In this document: piece by piece, positions 35,901 to 48,584 of the stretch | Position numbering within the stretch: position 1 is the stretch's first letter | Layout of the letters: each line of letters begins with the position of its first letter | Assembly: GCA_002007465.1 (NCBI GenBank) | Contig: LNAC01000277.1 | Span: 1,638,989-1,702,988, forward strand | Length of the DNA stretch: 64,000 nt | Origin: Ailurus styani | Lineage: Eukaryota > Chordata > Mammalia > Carnivora > Ailuridae | Direction: 5' to 3' | Made by a program: the position numbers and the translations under genes | The notes under the pieces: generated by a model | The model's database searches: none | Told to the model about the DNA's origin: nothing | Seen by the model: the letters and a program-made list of their open reading frames with translations, nothing else

Positions 35901-36740
35901 GACTACTATAGGCAGAAGAGCTTTTGTTCTCTCATAAACTATACCACATTATCTGCTACTCTTTTTTCCTAGAAAATGGTAGCATTTAGAATAGACATAC
36001 TTTCATCTATCACATATTACACTGGATTTCTAATGTAATATGTGTATTAAATGCTATTTCACAATTACATTTCAAAGAGAGTTTCAAAGGACATCTGTTT
36101 CTCTAATTAGATGGTAAGCAACTTAAGAGAAATTTGATAAAGAAAAAATTGAAAATCACTAGGTTTGAAATTACGATAATCTATGAAGTTCAAAACAATC
36201 TGAGGACATCATCATGAGAATGGGGAAGTTACCGAGCTTTGCTAAGATTCAGGTTTCTTGTTTGCAAAAAGGAAGAGAATATAATTATCATGGAAAGTAT
36301 ATTAAAGGTTAATTAAGATAATTTTATGTAAAGATGGCAACCACAGAAGTAATGTAAGTTACTTTCAGTAAATACAAGTTTTTCTGTTCTCTTTGTGTTC
36401 TCTAAGTAGCTTACTCACAGTGGGGACTTGGTCAAAATTAATAACAAAATTTTTGTAACAATTTTAAATTTTTAACATTTCTTAGGAAAGAAGTTGCTAG
36501 ACCAAAAGTGCATGCAAGATGTTAGAGAGTAATAAGGTTGACAATGTAGGCTGGTGCAAGTCTAAGGAAAGTGTGGATTGTCAGGTTATGGGCTGTTTTT
36601 CTCACTTAATCTGAAGTATGACACGCTGAAACACTTGACCTGAGAGTCCTGTGAACTATTGCTCTTTTTAACTTGTCCCTCTAGTAACATGTGGGTAAGA
36701 ACTGCGGGGAAGAAGAAGTGCTAGATATTTGTAAAAGTAT
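35901..36740. other. no recognisable feature
   Basis: AT-rich unassigned DNA. Confidence 0.4.
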
Positions 36741-36744
36741 GCAC

Positions 36745-36960
36745 TTGGTTTCAGAAGGCTGGGTTAAATTTCTGGCCTTGACAGTCAATAGTTGTGTGAC
36801 CTTAGGCAAATCCCTTTACCTCTCTGAGCTTCTATTTTCTCACCTGTAAAATAAGACTAATAATTTTCTTCTCATGAAATTTCTTTGAAGATCAAATGTG
36901 ATTAAATATATAAAATATAATTAATAATGTATGAGTACCACATGAATGTAAAATGTTAAA
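36745..36960 (+). repeat. MIR
   Basis: 'agttgtgtgaccttaggcaa', 'cctctctgagcttctatttt' and CTCACCTGTAAAATAAGACTAA are the MIR core and 3' part. Confidence 0.85.
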
Positions 36961-38398
36961 AGTGACACATGTGTCCTGTTTCTTAGGTTATAGTATTCTT
37001 TAGATTTGGTGAGATACACTATATGGTTTACAAGTCTCCACACACACACAAAATAAGATGCAGGTCTATGTTTATGGTGGGATGGGAGTTTAACAACTAA
37101 GTAATGGTGGGGTGAATTCCCATTTCCAAAGAGGGCTATAGGTACATAGAAAATAACACTACCAAATGCAGTGAACCCTATAGGATGGGTGCATTTAACT
37201 GCTAGTTGTCCCTTTTTCTTTCTCTGGTCTCAGGGCTGCCAGATTTCAAAAGCAGGTGGAAATGCCATAAAACAAAATAATGTAATTTGACTGTTTACTA
37301 AATGTGTAAGACAACATTGACCACTGGAAAAAAGTAATAGCATTACATCAAATGAAACTAAATCCAGTAGCAGAAAATTCAATAGACTTTTGGAGAACAA
37401 AAGCATGCATTGTGCTTGGAGCCCTAAGGACCAACAAGGGAATGATAGTGAGGAAGCCCCCATTCTGTAGGTATGGGAACATACCGTGTGAGATGCAAAG
37501 GTAATTAGGCCCCAATCCTTGTATGGCTTTATGGAGCAAAAATAATTCAGTTCAAATTCAGAAATCAACAATCTGAAAATACCCACAAATTGTAAACAAA
37601 ATTAAGGAACAAGTAATAATCAGTAATATTGTTTATGTTTCTTGGTATCATTTAGGGGCATTCATCATTAACTTTCTGGTTGCAGAAAAGAAGATTATGT
37701 TTCTTTGGTAACAATGAGTAATACAAAAGCAGTATTATATAAACAAATAAGCTTATAAATGTCTGGATTGGAATGTCTGTTATGTATACAAAATACTTAG
37801 AAGACAACTCGGCTAAGTTAATATCACTAGCCTTTTACTGAAAATGAGCTCAGAGCATAAGGATATGAAAAAAGTTTACTCAAAAGTCTAGCTTTGATTA
37901 TATAGTTTAATTATTTCTAGTTTGTATTTAAGCCTTCAGGCTTGACAGTATTCCCATTTAAGGTAAAAAAAAATGAAAAATCGAAATATGTATTATTTGT
38001 AATTAAATTTCTAGTATCAAAAGATATTGCAGTTTCCATTGATAAAATCAGCCCCAACAGTGCTTTTTTCTTTTCAGTCAATGGTTAGTTTCATGCTGTT
38101 TCATGATATTTTTTTTATATTAGGATATATAGTGCTTGATTAGGCAGTAGAATTTCACTATTTCTAAGTTGTAACAGCATAAAAAGAAACAAGTACCTAT
38201 ATAGGATTCAAATTCTTTGTTGGAATATGTATGGAAAATCTTTTCCCAATAATATGATATGCTTGGTTACTTATTGCAGAACCCCAAAGTTTGTGAGAAT
38301 GAGTTATTTTTATATACCATAGCCAATCTTTGGATTTCTTAACAGATCAGATCCTGTAATTTACATTAGAAGCTTTAACCATAATTTAAAATATCAGT
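36961..38398. other. no gene seen
   Basis: Unassigned AT-rich DNA. The 118-codon minus frame at 37,230-37,586 has no recognisable domain and overlaps alternative frames. Confidence 0.4.
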
Positions 38399-38600
38399 GG
38401 GGCACCTGGGTGGCTCAGTCGTTAAGCGTCTGCCTTCAGCTCAGGTCATGATCCTTGGGTCCTGGGATCAAGCCCTCTTTGGCTCCCTGCTCAGTGGGAA
38501 GCCTGTTTCCTGCCTTTCCCTCTCTCTCTCTCTCCACTCTTGTGTCCCCTCTCTCGCTGTCTCTCTCTCTCTCTGTCAAATAAATAAAATCTAAAAGCAA
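38399..38600 (+). mobile_element. Can-SINE
   Basis: Head 'ggggcacctgggtggctcag', CT-rich block, AATAAATAAAATC tail followed by AAAAC repeats. No clean target-site duplication found. Confidence 0.92.
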
Positions 38601-38659
38601 AACAAAACAAAAAACCATAAGGAAAAAGGCCATCTTGAATTCCTTAGGTCTTCAATAGG

Positions 38660-38870
38660 TATGTCTTTTTTAAGAGCGCATGCTATATTTCTAAGAACTC
38701 GAGAGAAATGGAACAAGAATTAGGCTGTCATTAGACTTCTTACTGGCAAAAAGTCTTCAGATTTCTGAATAAAAACTATTTTAAACCTAGAATTCTATAT
38801 TTGGCTAAACTATCAATAAAATCTGAGGAAAAATAGAGATTTTTAGACTTTTAAGAAGTCAAAATATTTT
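38660..38870 (+). mobile_element. old L1 3' region fragment
   Basis: 'cctagaattctatatttggc' and 'taaactatcaataaaatctg' follow an L1M ORF2/3'UTR segment. Confidence 0.5.
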
Positions 38871-38929
38871 CTTTTCATTTATTATTTTAAAATATTCCAA
38901 GTAGCTTGCTTTATTTTATCCATATAATT

Positions 38930-40540
38930 GTAATTGTTTATTATGGTAAAATAGATATAATATACAATTTATGATTTTAACCATTTTTAAGTGTTTAGTT
39001 AAGTGGCATTAAGTATATTCATTTGTTGTGCAACCGGCACTATTATTTATCTCCAGAACTTTTTCATCATCCCAAATTGAAACTCTATACATGTTAAGCA
39101 ACAAATTACGCATTTTTCCTTCCCTCAGACCCTGATAACTACTATTCAACTTTCTACCTTTATGAATTTGACTATTCCAGGTACCTCATAGAGGAATCAT
39201 ACAATATTTGGCCTTTGTGTTTGGTTTATGTCACTTGTTTTCAAGATCCATCCCTGTTGTAGCCTGTATCAAAATGTTATCCCTTTAATGGCTGAATAAT
39301 GTTCCATTGTATGTATATATCACATTTGGTTTATCTATTCATCTGTCAATGGAAGTTTGGATTATTTCTACCTTTTGGCTATTGCGAATAATACTGCTAT
39401 GAAATTGGTATACAAAGATCTGTTTGAGTTCCTGATTTAAATTTTTTGAATAATACCCAGAAGTGGAATTTCTGGTATATGTTTAATTTTCTTAAGGAAC
39501 TGCCATACTGTTTTGCACAGCAGCTGTGTAATTTTACATTCCCACCAGCAACACGCAAGCATTCCAATTTCTCCACATCCTCACCAACACGTGTCATTTT
39601 GGGGTTTGTTTATAATAGCCATCCTAGGGTATGAAGTGGTATCACATTGTGGTTTTCACTTTCACTTCCCTAATGCTTAGTGATGTTGAGCATCTTTTCC
39701 TGTGTTTATTGAGCATTTATGTATTTTCTTTGAAGAACTGCCTATTCAAATTCTTTGCCTATTTTTTTTCCCAATCTGGAATATAGGTTTTATTGTAACT
39801 CTTTGGTTTTGTCTATGCTTTTTTCTTTCTTTGCCTATTTTTTAATTGGGTTGTTTTTGTTGTTGAGTTGTTGGAGTTCTTTATATATTATGGATATTAA
39901 GACTTTATCAGATGATTTGTAAATATTTTCTCCATTTGTGTGGGTTGCCTTTTCAATCTGTTGATAGGGCCCTTTGATAGTCTAAAGATTTTGATTTTGA
40001 TGATGTCTATTTTTATTGCCCATGTTCTTGGTGTCTTTCCAAGTTCAATGTGATGAAGATATCTTTGCATGTTTACTTCTTTTTTTTTTTTTTGACCCAG
40101 GGGTACAGGTCTGTGAATCATCAGGCTTACATCTTTCACAGCATTCACCAAAGCACAAACCCTCCCCAATGTCCATAACCCATTCACCCTATCCCTACCC
40201 TCCCACCCTTCAGTAACCCTCAGTTTGTTTTGTGAGATTAGGAGTCTCTTATGGTTTGTCTCCTTCCCCATCTTCTAAGAATTTAATAGTTTTAGCTCTT
40301 ATGCCTTTGATTCATTTTGATCCATTAATTTTTGTGTGTGATATAAGGTAAGGATCTAACTTAATTTTTAGCTTGTAATATCCAGTTCTCCTAGCACTAT
40401 TGGATAAAAAGACTATCCTTTTTCCATTGAATGATCTTGACACCCTTGTTAAAAATAATTTGACCATGTAAGTGAGGGTTTGTTTGGGGCTCTCTCTTCC
40501 TTCTCATTGGTCTGTGTCTGTTTTTATGATGCTCGCCAAT
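38930..40540 (-). mobile_element. ancient L1 (L1M-type) 3' region, antisense
   Basis: Reads in L1 consensus order: 'tttaaccatttttaagtgtt', 'gttgtgcaaccggcactatt', 'ggctgaataatgttccattg', 'acattcccaccagcaacacg', 'taattgggttgtttttgttg', 'agtttttgtgtgtgatataa'-like text near 40,330, then the Asp-His-type ORF2 remnants. A younger L1 end at 40,080-40,275 interrupts it. Many stops; inactive. Confidence 0.85.
40080..40275 (-). mobile_element. young L1 3' end nested in ancient L1
   Basis: Begins with a T run, then 'gacccaggggtacaggtctg' and 'caaagcacaaaccctcccca': the reverse complement of the carnivore L1 3'UTR seen at 33.6, 41.1 and 57.8 kb. Old L1 text resumes right after it ('ttctaagaatttaatagttt'). 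Confidence 0.88.
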
Positions 40541-41055
40541 TTTTAAAGTTATTTATAGAAGTGTTCCAACTAAACCAAGAAAAAAGACAAGATAGGCTTT
40601 AGGAGATAGAAGTGCCAAACCAGAAGATCAATGATATATAATCCCTAAATCATAGTTTTACTGAGACATAAAGAGTAACTAGTTCAGATAATGAGCAAGG
40701 GACCAAGTTTCCCATTCCAGACTTAGAAAGAGGAGATTTAATTGATTATATAGAATGAGAGTTTTGATAAGCTTGGAATATGGTAAACACATGTGGTGGA
40801 ACAGAGAGAGGAGAATACATTTGAACCTGACTGTAGGAATGTTTCCTTTGAATGGCACAGTGCTCATGACATTGGATCTGTAGAAAACATATAATCCAGT
40901 CATACAACTTGGTTCTACAGGAAACAAAATTTACATATTCATAATATTGTAAATTTTAAATTGTTCATTGAACTTTCAATTACAAAAATTAACTCATGGA
41001 CAAATCAGGGACTTAATTGTACTACAAGAAAGAATGTAAAGATTATCCATCTTTA

Positions 41056-41194
41056 GGTTATGGACACTGGGGAGGGTTTGTGCTTTGGTGAATGCTGTGA
41101 AAGATGTAAGCCTGATGATTCACAGACCTGTACCCCTTGGGCAAAGAATAAAAATAAAATTAAAAAAAAATTAAAAAATTAAAAAAAAAATAAA
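41056..41194 (+). mobile_element. very short L1 3' end (139 bp)
   Basis: Only the last part of the L1 3'UTR ('ggttatggacactggggagg' to 'aaagaataaaaataaaatta') and a long A/T-rich tail. The duplication AAAGATTATCCATCTTTA flanks it at 41,038-41,055 and 41,195-41,212. Confidence 0.93.
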
Positions 41195-41212
41195 AAAGAT
41201 TATCCATCTTTA

Positions 41213-42135
41213 TAACATAAAAGTTATGAAATAAGGAGATGGGTTGGAGTTGAAGAGATGGATAGAAAAGTGGTGTATTGGTGTCTTGATCATTTATAGT
41301 GGAGGTCAAGAGATTTGATGGCTGTGGTTGTTGGGTTAGGAAGTGAAGATTTAATAAGTTGTTTACAGTTGCAGAGGCATCCAGTAGAAGAAGTGTAAAT
41401 AGTGATAAATGATGGGGAGGCAAGGAAAAAGGGAAGGTAAAGTAGGGAGATATATATGAGATAAACCCTTATCTATCAGGAGGTCAGTAGACACTGTCTA
41501 AAACTGTTATGAAAACAAACTCTAATGAGCAATGAGCACTAGTGAGCAAGTTAAGAGATTGTTGAGGCATCACAAAGGAACTAGAAACAAACATTTTTAA
41601 TGGTTGCATCTAAAGAGCAAAATGGTGGGTTGGAAAGATGCAGTAGCAGACTCCTCAGTCTATTTGACTTTGCAACCACATGCATATTTTGTTTTGACAC
41701 TGTAAAGTGAAATACAAAGTACAATGGCAAAAAGAAATTGTGAAATCAGATTAGAATTCATTAATCAGAATAATTTGGGGAACTGATTTGATTACAAAAT
41801 ATTACTCAACTTACTAGGGATTCAGTGATGGACATCTTTTAAATAGTGAGGGTGCCATCTGCATTTCATCATTAGTCCTGGGTCATAAACTGCTTGATAA
41901 AGAAGGTCTTCAAGCTAGAAAATGAGAGAAGTAGAGCTATTAAATATTCATCTTAAACTGTGTCTGAAATTAAAATGTAAATCATTTGCTTGAATTATTT
42001 TCTTGAAAATTTCAATTCATAAATAACTGATTTATAAAGTGAAGGCAATTAAAAATGCTGATATTGTGTCTGAGTCTATAAACGGCAAAACTTCACTAAT
42101 CCAGAACTCAAGTATCTGACCCCTTAATCTATCCT
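41213..42135. other. no gene seen
   Basis: AT-rich unassigned DNA; the minus frame over 41,160-41,423 is partly the L1 tail. Confidence 0.4.
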
Positions 42136-42139
42136 TGGA

Positions 42140-42658
42140 AAACACACAAAAATCAGGATGTAAATTACAAACTTCTTAAAAGACAAAACCTCCATAGTAT
42201 CCAAAATATGTAAAGAACTTATAATACTCAACACCCCAAAACTGAATAATCCAATTAAAAATGGGCAGAGGACATGAATAGACAATTTTTCACTGAAGAC
42301 ATACACATGGCCAACAGACACATGAAAAGATGCTCAACATCACTCATCATCAGGGAAATGCAAATCAAAACTGCAATGAGCTATCACCTCACACTTGTCA
42401 GAATATCTGACAACAGGTACTGGTGAGGATGTGGAGAAAGGGGAACTCTCTTGCACTGTTAGTGGGAATGCAAACTGGTGCAGCCACTCTGGAAAACAGT
42501 ATGGAGGTTCCTCAATAAGTTAAAAATAGAACTACCCCAAGATCCAGTAATCACACTACTGGGTATTTACCCAAAGAATACAAAAATACTAACTCAAAGA
42601 GATACATGTACCCCAATGTTTATAGCAGCATTAACTACAATAGCCAAATTATGGAGAC

Positions 42659-42710
<52 letters not shown>

Positions 42711-43135
42711 AATATATAATGGAATATTAGTTAGCCATGAAAAGGAATGCAATCTTACCATTTTCAACAACAAGGATGGAGCTAGAGAACATTATGCTAA
42801 GGGAAATGAGTCAGTCAGAGAAAGAAAAATACCCTATGATTTCATTCATATGAGGAATTTAAGAAACAAAATAAACAAAAAATGAGCAAAGGGGCCAAAA
42901 ACAAGAAAGAGGCAAACAAAGAAACAGATTCTTAACTATAGAGAACGAAGTGATGGTTACCAGAAGGGAGATGGGGGGGTGGTGATGGTGGTTAAACAGG
43001 TGATGGGGATTAAGGAGTGCATGTGTGATGAACACTGGATGTTGTATGGAAGTGTTGAAACACTATATTGTACACCTGAAACTAATATTACACTGTATAT
43101 TAACTAACTGGAATTTAAGTAAAAACTTTTAGAAG
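42140..43135 (+). mobile_element. ancient L1 ORF2 C-terminal region and 3'UTR
   Basis: Reads 'caattaaaaatgggcagagg', 'gccaacagacacatgaaaag', 'ggtgaggatgtggagaaagg', 'gtttatagcagcattaacta', then after a TATC array 'aaggatggagctagagaaca' and a 3'UTR with 'tgtatattaactaactggaa'. Sense orientation and inactive. Confidence 0.9.
42660..42711. repeat. (TATC)n tetranucleotide array inside L1
   Basis: About 13 perfect units. It replaces the L1 segment that normally runs from the 'caaattatgga' motif to the 'atataatggaata' motif. Confidence 0.95.
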
Positions 43136-43996
43136 AATATCACACTTCTACATCTCAGTATTTTACCAAGACAGCTCCTCATGCCCTTCCTGTTGGATAT
43201 ATTAATAGATACTGACATCAGTAAATACACACAATCCCAAATTTGGGAGAAGAGTAGCCAATCTCTGTACAGAGCTTTTTAGTAAGTAGGCAGAAAAGGG
43301 AATATAATAGGAAGTACTTCACAGTATTAAGAATAAGTTTTAAAAGCAAGGGAAGAGACATTTTTAAAAAACCTCAAACAATAAAGTAAGCATAAAAGTT
43401 AAAAAAAATAGCAGTTGGAAGCCATTTAGTTTGCTAACAAACTGCCCCATACCAGAAACCCCAGAGAGCTGGTAGAGCTTCAAAACTGCTATAATGAATG
43501 ACAAACCGCTACCTATAAGTAGATGACTTTCAAGAATGGATTTCTAACAGACCATTCTTCTGCACTCTGGACGTACTTATTCAACTACACACTGGATGTC
43601 TCCAGCTGGATATTCTATAGGCACTTCCAATTTCTCTTCCTCATTCTCTTCTGGAAACTACAACTCATCTTGATTTCCTATCTAAGTGGCATGACTCCTG
43701 AGCACTAATCTACACTGTTCATATCTGCGTGGTTTTATACACAGTTTCTCTTGCATTGTCTTCCTTTTGCACAAATCTCAAGCTGTGGGAAATGCCTGGC
43801 CAGTACCTGCTCATTTCCAAGGCCCAATAGTGGAAGCATCAACTTGCTGGATTAAGGTTTCCTATGCTTTCTGGGTCTCAAAAGGTGACTCAGTGTACTC
43901 TGTTTAGACAGACATATCAGTCTGTCTACAGCCAGTGTATGTAGCATGTTATCACTAAGCCTCTGTACTAGATGGTAAGCTCCTTGAAGGTACAAT
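43136..43996. other. no recognisable gene
   Basis: Unassigned DNA. A possible L2-like end ('ctagatggtaagctccttga') occurs near 43,970-44,000 and continues past the SINE nest ('tatgtactctataaatgttt'). Confidence 0.45.
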
Positions 43997-44024
43997 CTGT
44001 ATCTTTTTTTAAGATTTATTTATC

Positions 44025-44417
44025 GGGCGCCTGGGTGGCTCAGTGGGTTAATGCCTCTGCTTTCGGCTCAGGTCATGATCTCAGGGTCCTGGGATCGAGG
44101 CCCGCATCAGGCTCTCTGCTCAGCGGAAAGCCTGCTTCCCCCTCTCTCTCTGCCTGCCTCTTTGCCTACTTGTGATCTCTATCTCTGTGTCAAATAAATA
44201 AATAAAATCTTTATTTTATTTTATTTTTTTTAAGATTTTATTTATTTATTTGACATGCAGAGAGAGATCAGATCACAAGTAGGCAGAGAGGCAGGCAGAG
44301 AGAGAGGAGGAAGCAGGCTCCCCGCTGAGCAGGGGGACCCTGAGATCATGACCTGAGCCGAAGGCAGAGGCTTTAACCCACTGAGCCACCCAGGCGCCCA
44401 TAAATCTTTAAAAAAAG
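44025..44417 (+). mobile_element. Can-SINE B, inserted into A
   Basis: Plus-oriented near-consensus SINE (44,025-44,213) whose tail resumes at 44,402-44,417 after SINE C. Flanked by a perfect AGATTTATTTATC at 44,012-44,024 and 44,418-44,430. Confidence 0.93.
44214..44401 (-). mobile_element. Can-SINE C, inserted into the tail of B
   Basis: Reverse-oriented near-consensus SINE ending 'gagccacccaggcgcccat'. AAATCTTTA repeats at 44,205-44,213 and 44,402-44,410. B and C lie tail to tail, forming a long inverted repeat. C lacks the stretch between the CTGAGCAGG and ACCCTGAG motifs, a small internal deletion. Confidence 0.93.
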
Positions 44418-44633
44418 AGATTTATTTATCTATTTGAGAGAAAGCATGAGCAGGGGAAGGGGCAGAGAGAGGGAGAGAGAAAACCCTCAAGCAGATTCCC
44501 CACTGAGCATGGAGCCTGATGCAGGGCTCGACATCAGACTCTATCCCAAGACCCTGAGATCATGGCCTGAACCCAAACCAAGAGTCTGAGGCTTAACCAA
44601 CTGAGCCACCCAGGTACCCCCAGGCTGTATCTT

Positions 44634-45265
44634 AAACTGCCATTGGTGCTTAGTCCCAGACCCTCACTATGTACTCTATAAATGTTTACTGGGCAAGTGA
44701 GTGAGTTATATAGAAGTTATGAAGTTATTTTTAATAAGAGCAAAGACTACTAATAAACAGTTCTCAGAGGAGAAAACACAAATATCCGGTGAACATACAA
44801 AAGACGTTCAAATTTGTAAGTTGTTAGGGAAATGAAAAAAAAAAACAAAAAAACCCAAAACACCAATAATTTAGAATGCCAAAAATGGAAAAGATTGATA
44901 GTTTCTGGGCTGGCTAGGATACATGAAACTGCCATTCTCAAACACAATTGTTGGGACTATAAAATATTACAGCTATTATTGTAAGCAATTTCATAGTAAT
45001 TATGAAAATATAAAGTGTATATATTATTTGACCCCCAAAGTCTCACTTCTGGGAATATATCTGACAAAAATAAGAGGGCAGCAACTTATTAGAGAATTGT
45101 TTTAGTAGCAATTTCTCCCCAAACAACAAACAAACCAACAAATGAAAACATTCCTGGAAATCTAATTAATATGGTAATCAGTGGGTAAAATTATGATACA
45201 TCCATGCTGTGGAAAAATACAAAGAATGAAGTAAATCCATGTGCATTGACTGGAAGAAATCATCT
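44634..45265 (+). repeat. L2-like end, then probable old L1 fragment
   Basis: 44,634-44,700 reads as an L2 terminus. From about 45,030, 'tctcacttctgggaatatat' and 'atgatacatccatgctgtgg' resemble sense old-L1 ORF2 text. Confidence 0.4.
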
Positions 45266-45461
45266 GGGGGTGCCTGGGTGTCTTAGTTAGTTAAACATCT
45301 GCCTTAGGCTCAGGTCATGGTCTTGGGATTGGCCCTGCTGGGGGGCTTGCTGCTCAGTGGGGAGCCTGCTTCTCTCTCTTTCTCTGCCTCCTTCCTGCCC
45401 TGCTCATGCTCTCTCTCTCCCTCTCAAATAAATAAATAAATAAAATCTTAAAAAAAAAAAC
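45266..45461 (+). mobile_element. Can-SINE (diverged)
   Basis: Head 'ggggtgcctgggtgtcttag', CT-rich block, (AATA)n tail with an A run. More diverged than its neighbours and missing part of the body. Confidence 0.88.
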
Positions 45462-45589
45462 TATAATATATGGAGTCCAAAAATTTCCAGAATAATATGT
45501 ATTCTTACATAAGCAAAAGAAAATATGGAAAAATGAAATTGCCAGAGGAGAGGGACAGAAGATTAACTCGCTTTGTATACTTATAAATT

Positions 45590-47900
45590 ATTTGAATTGT
45601 TTTTTAATATTTTAAAATTAATAACTTTAACATATGGAAAGGTACAGAAAATATAACTGATACCTCACTTTCCATCACTTAGATATATCAAATGTCAATA
45701 CTTTAACATATTTCCTGCAGTTTTCTTTTTACAAAAGGATTTAAGCATCAGAAGGGTAAAGCCATTTACCCACATTCCTGTTTCCACTCTTCCTCACAAT
45801 CTCCCCAGAGATAACCACTATCTTAACATGGGGATAAATCCTTTCTGTGCATGATTTGATAGTTCACCTGCACACATATGCTTTCATAAACATCCCAGAT
45901 CTCTTTTGGTGTGTTTAAGTTTACATAAATGGTATCATTTTTACCTGTGGTTCTACATTTTATACTCAGCATTCTTTTTCAGCTTGACCCACGTTGATGT
46001 AGTTAATTCATTTTAACTGCCTATAATATTCTATTGTATAGGCTTTCCAAAATTTACTTATTTTGCTCTTGATGGAGATGAATGATGCAATGAATACATT
46101 GTCTACATCTCTTGAGCATGTGCCAGAGTCTCCCTGGGTTATGTAACAAGAAGCAGAATTGTAGAATCACAGAGCATTTCTATTGGATTGATCAAGTTTT
46201 CTTTATTCCTCGCCATTTTACCCGTAAACTGGTTGAGAGTTATAGATTCTTTTCTTATTTATTTAATGATTATTCTTAAAATTTTGACATGCATTCTTGA
46301 ATCTAAAGAGCTAATAATCAAAAGGTCTGTCTTCAGCTTGAACTACAGAAGCATTTTAGAACACTTGTAATCAAATTACAGCTTTTCCTATGGTCTGTGT
46401 CATGACTGGGAAATATTTTAGTTCCACCTTCTTTTTAAATCCTCTCACTCGAAATTAGTCTTTGCTCTTGTTTTTACAGCATGTTTTTTTGGATTTACTG
46501 GATGTTTTCTAATGCCTTTGTTCATCCCTTCTCCATACATCCTATTCTATTCCTTCCCAGTCACTTTACTTATTCCTAAAATACATCTGTTAGTGTTTTT
46601 TAAAATATTTGCCTAAAAATGTATTTTTAATCTAATTCTTAAGTGGTAGTTTAGATACTTTTAAAACTGGAGGATCACAGCTATTTTCTCTTAGTAGTTT
46701 GTCTTTGCCCTGTGGGTTTTTAGCCTCTATTATTGTCTTTGAGAAAATAGCCATCAGCCCAAATATTCCCTTGCTGATAATCTAGCTTTTATCTCTGGGT
46801 GATTTTTAACAATCTTCTTATTGTTTTTGATGTTTTCTACTTTTACTATGATTTTTTCCAGGTGCAAATATATTTTTATTCATTCTAATTAGACTAGGTG
46901 TCTTTTCTTTAATCTGAGGATTTCTATCTTATTTAAGTTCTGAGTATTTATCAGTTATCATCTCTTTTTATATTCCTGTTCATTATACACTCTCCTTGAT
47001 TCTTTACTCCTTGTCTCTTAACAGGTGTTTCATATTTTTATCTATTTTTCTCAGTGTGCTACATTACAATGAATTTCCTTAGAAACATATTACAGTTCAT
47101 CAATTCTCTCTTCTACTGTATCTTACCTACAATCTGATTTACATGCAAAGTTTTTGATATCAAATTGTTGCAATTTTTATTTCTGGATATTCCTTTTTGT
47201 TTAAGAATTATTTTCTTAGAACATCCTATTTTTGCCTATAATGTTTCCATTTAAAAAGCATTTTTAGCATTCCAGATACAACTACTTTTGTGACTTTATA
47301 TATACTAGTGTTCTGAAAGTCTAATCTGGCTCTTTCTCCTGCCTATCGACTTTTGCATAAGGTGGATAATTTCCTTGTACATCTTATAATTTTGGAAGGT
47401 GAGTTTATCTACAACGGGGATCATTTTCTCGTGAGAACCACATGTCCTTTGGGCTGAAGTGTGACGTAGAGAGGCTGTGCATTTGCCTCTGCCTGGTGTC
47501 CCAGTTCTTGGCCCACATTTGGACTAGTTTCTGGCATTAACTTCTTGTGATGATTCCCTTACTATGCATTTGGTAAGATTTACAGGTACATGGCTCAGAC
47601 TTCTATTTCCTTCTTCATCCACAGGTTTTTATCACTTCCCTGGGCAGAGGTATTTGCAGAACTAGATTTTCAAGTTCTTTTTTTTTTGAAGGGCGGCAGG
47701 CTTTCCAGCGCTCAGTTACATGCAGTATCTGAGTTGTAGCTAAACACTGTGACTGGATGGAGCCCCAAAGTAACACCTTCTATCCTGGTATGTTGATTAA
47801 AACTCCAGTTCCTAGACCTCCATTTCTGATTCTACATCCCATGGGTTGCTGCAACTCTAGCTGGTGAGTTTTAGTACCAGCAACTTTCCTTCTCTTTTTT
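45590..47900 (-). mobile_element. ancient L1 3'UTR-type sequence, antisense
   Basis: Long AT-rich antisense L1M-like text: 'agataaccactatcttaaca', 'cataaatggtatcattttta', 'gtcttttctttaatctgagg', 'aattctctcttctactgtat', 'gtttgtctttgccctgtggg' follow old L1 3' non-coding sequence in order. More than one fragment may be joined. No coding potential. Confidence 0.6.
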
Positions 47901-48580
47901 TCTAGCTCAGTTGTGTATTTTTTTCAGATTTTGTTATGTTTTATCTTTTGTTTCTATGAATTTGTAATAATGAAATTTTCTTTGTTAGTCTGCAATAGGG
48001 CCACAATGAGTTTCCCCTTAGAGTTTGAAATATTACAGGGAACAAGTATTAGTGTTGTAACTCAAAGGATAAATTAAAAAAGTACTCTTGATAAAATAGG
48101 GATATTTCATATAGGATAATATTCCTTTGAAACTGATTCCATTTTAGAAGTTTTGAATCTTGAGGTACTGCTCCCTTAGATCTCTGGAAGATGCAGTTAG
48201 TCACAATAATGTACTCCTTCAGGGTTGTGGATACTCTAACATTTACCATCCATCAACTTTAGAAATTCATATGTAACACTTTATGATACCATGTTGTGTG
48301 CTCTAGATCAAAAACACATAGGAACTTACTTTATGATAGAGATAGGATCTTAACTCAGGGAGGGTAGGATTTTATGACAAAGATCATTCATTTTCAATGC
48401 TTGGGTAAAGCCTAAAAAGTAGCCTCAATGTGGCCAAAGGCAGGTCCCACTAATGCTCTGATGGAGGTCCCAAAATGCAGACATACCATCCAAGAGAGAC
48501 CATGCCACCTCAATAGGACTGTCCTGTATTATCAAAAACAGCACTAACATAAAAACAACTTGTCTTGAATGCTCATGTGC
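47901..48580. other. no recognisable feature
   Basis: Unassigned AT-rich DNA. Confidence 0.4.
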
Positions 48581-48584
48581 CCCA

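Larger units (their letters stand above)
44006..44624 (-). mobile_element. Can-SINE A, outer host of a three-level SINE nest
   Basis: Reverse-oriented SINE whose tail portion (44,006-44,024) and body (44,431-44,624) are split by SINE B. Its own duplication CTGTATCTT is at 43,997-44,005 and 44,625-44,633. It sits in an L2-like end. Confidence 0.92.
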
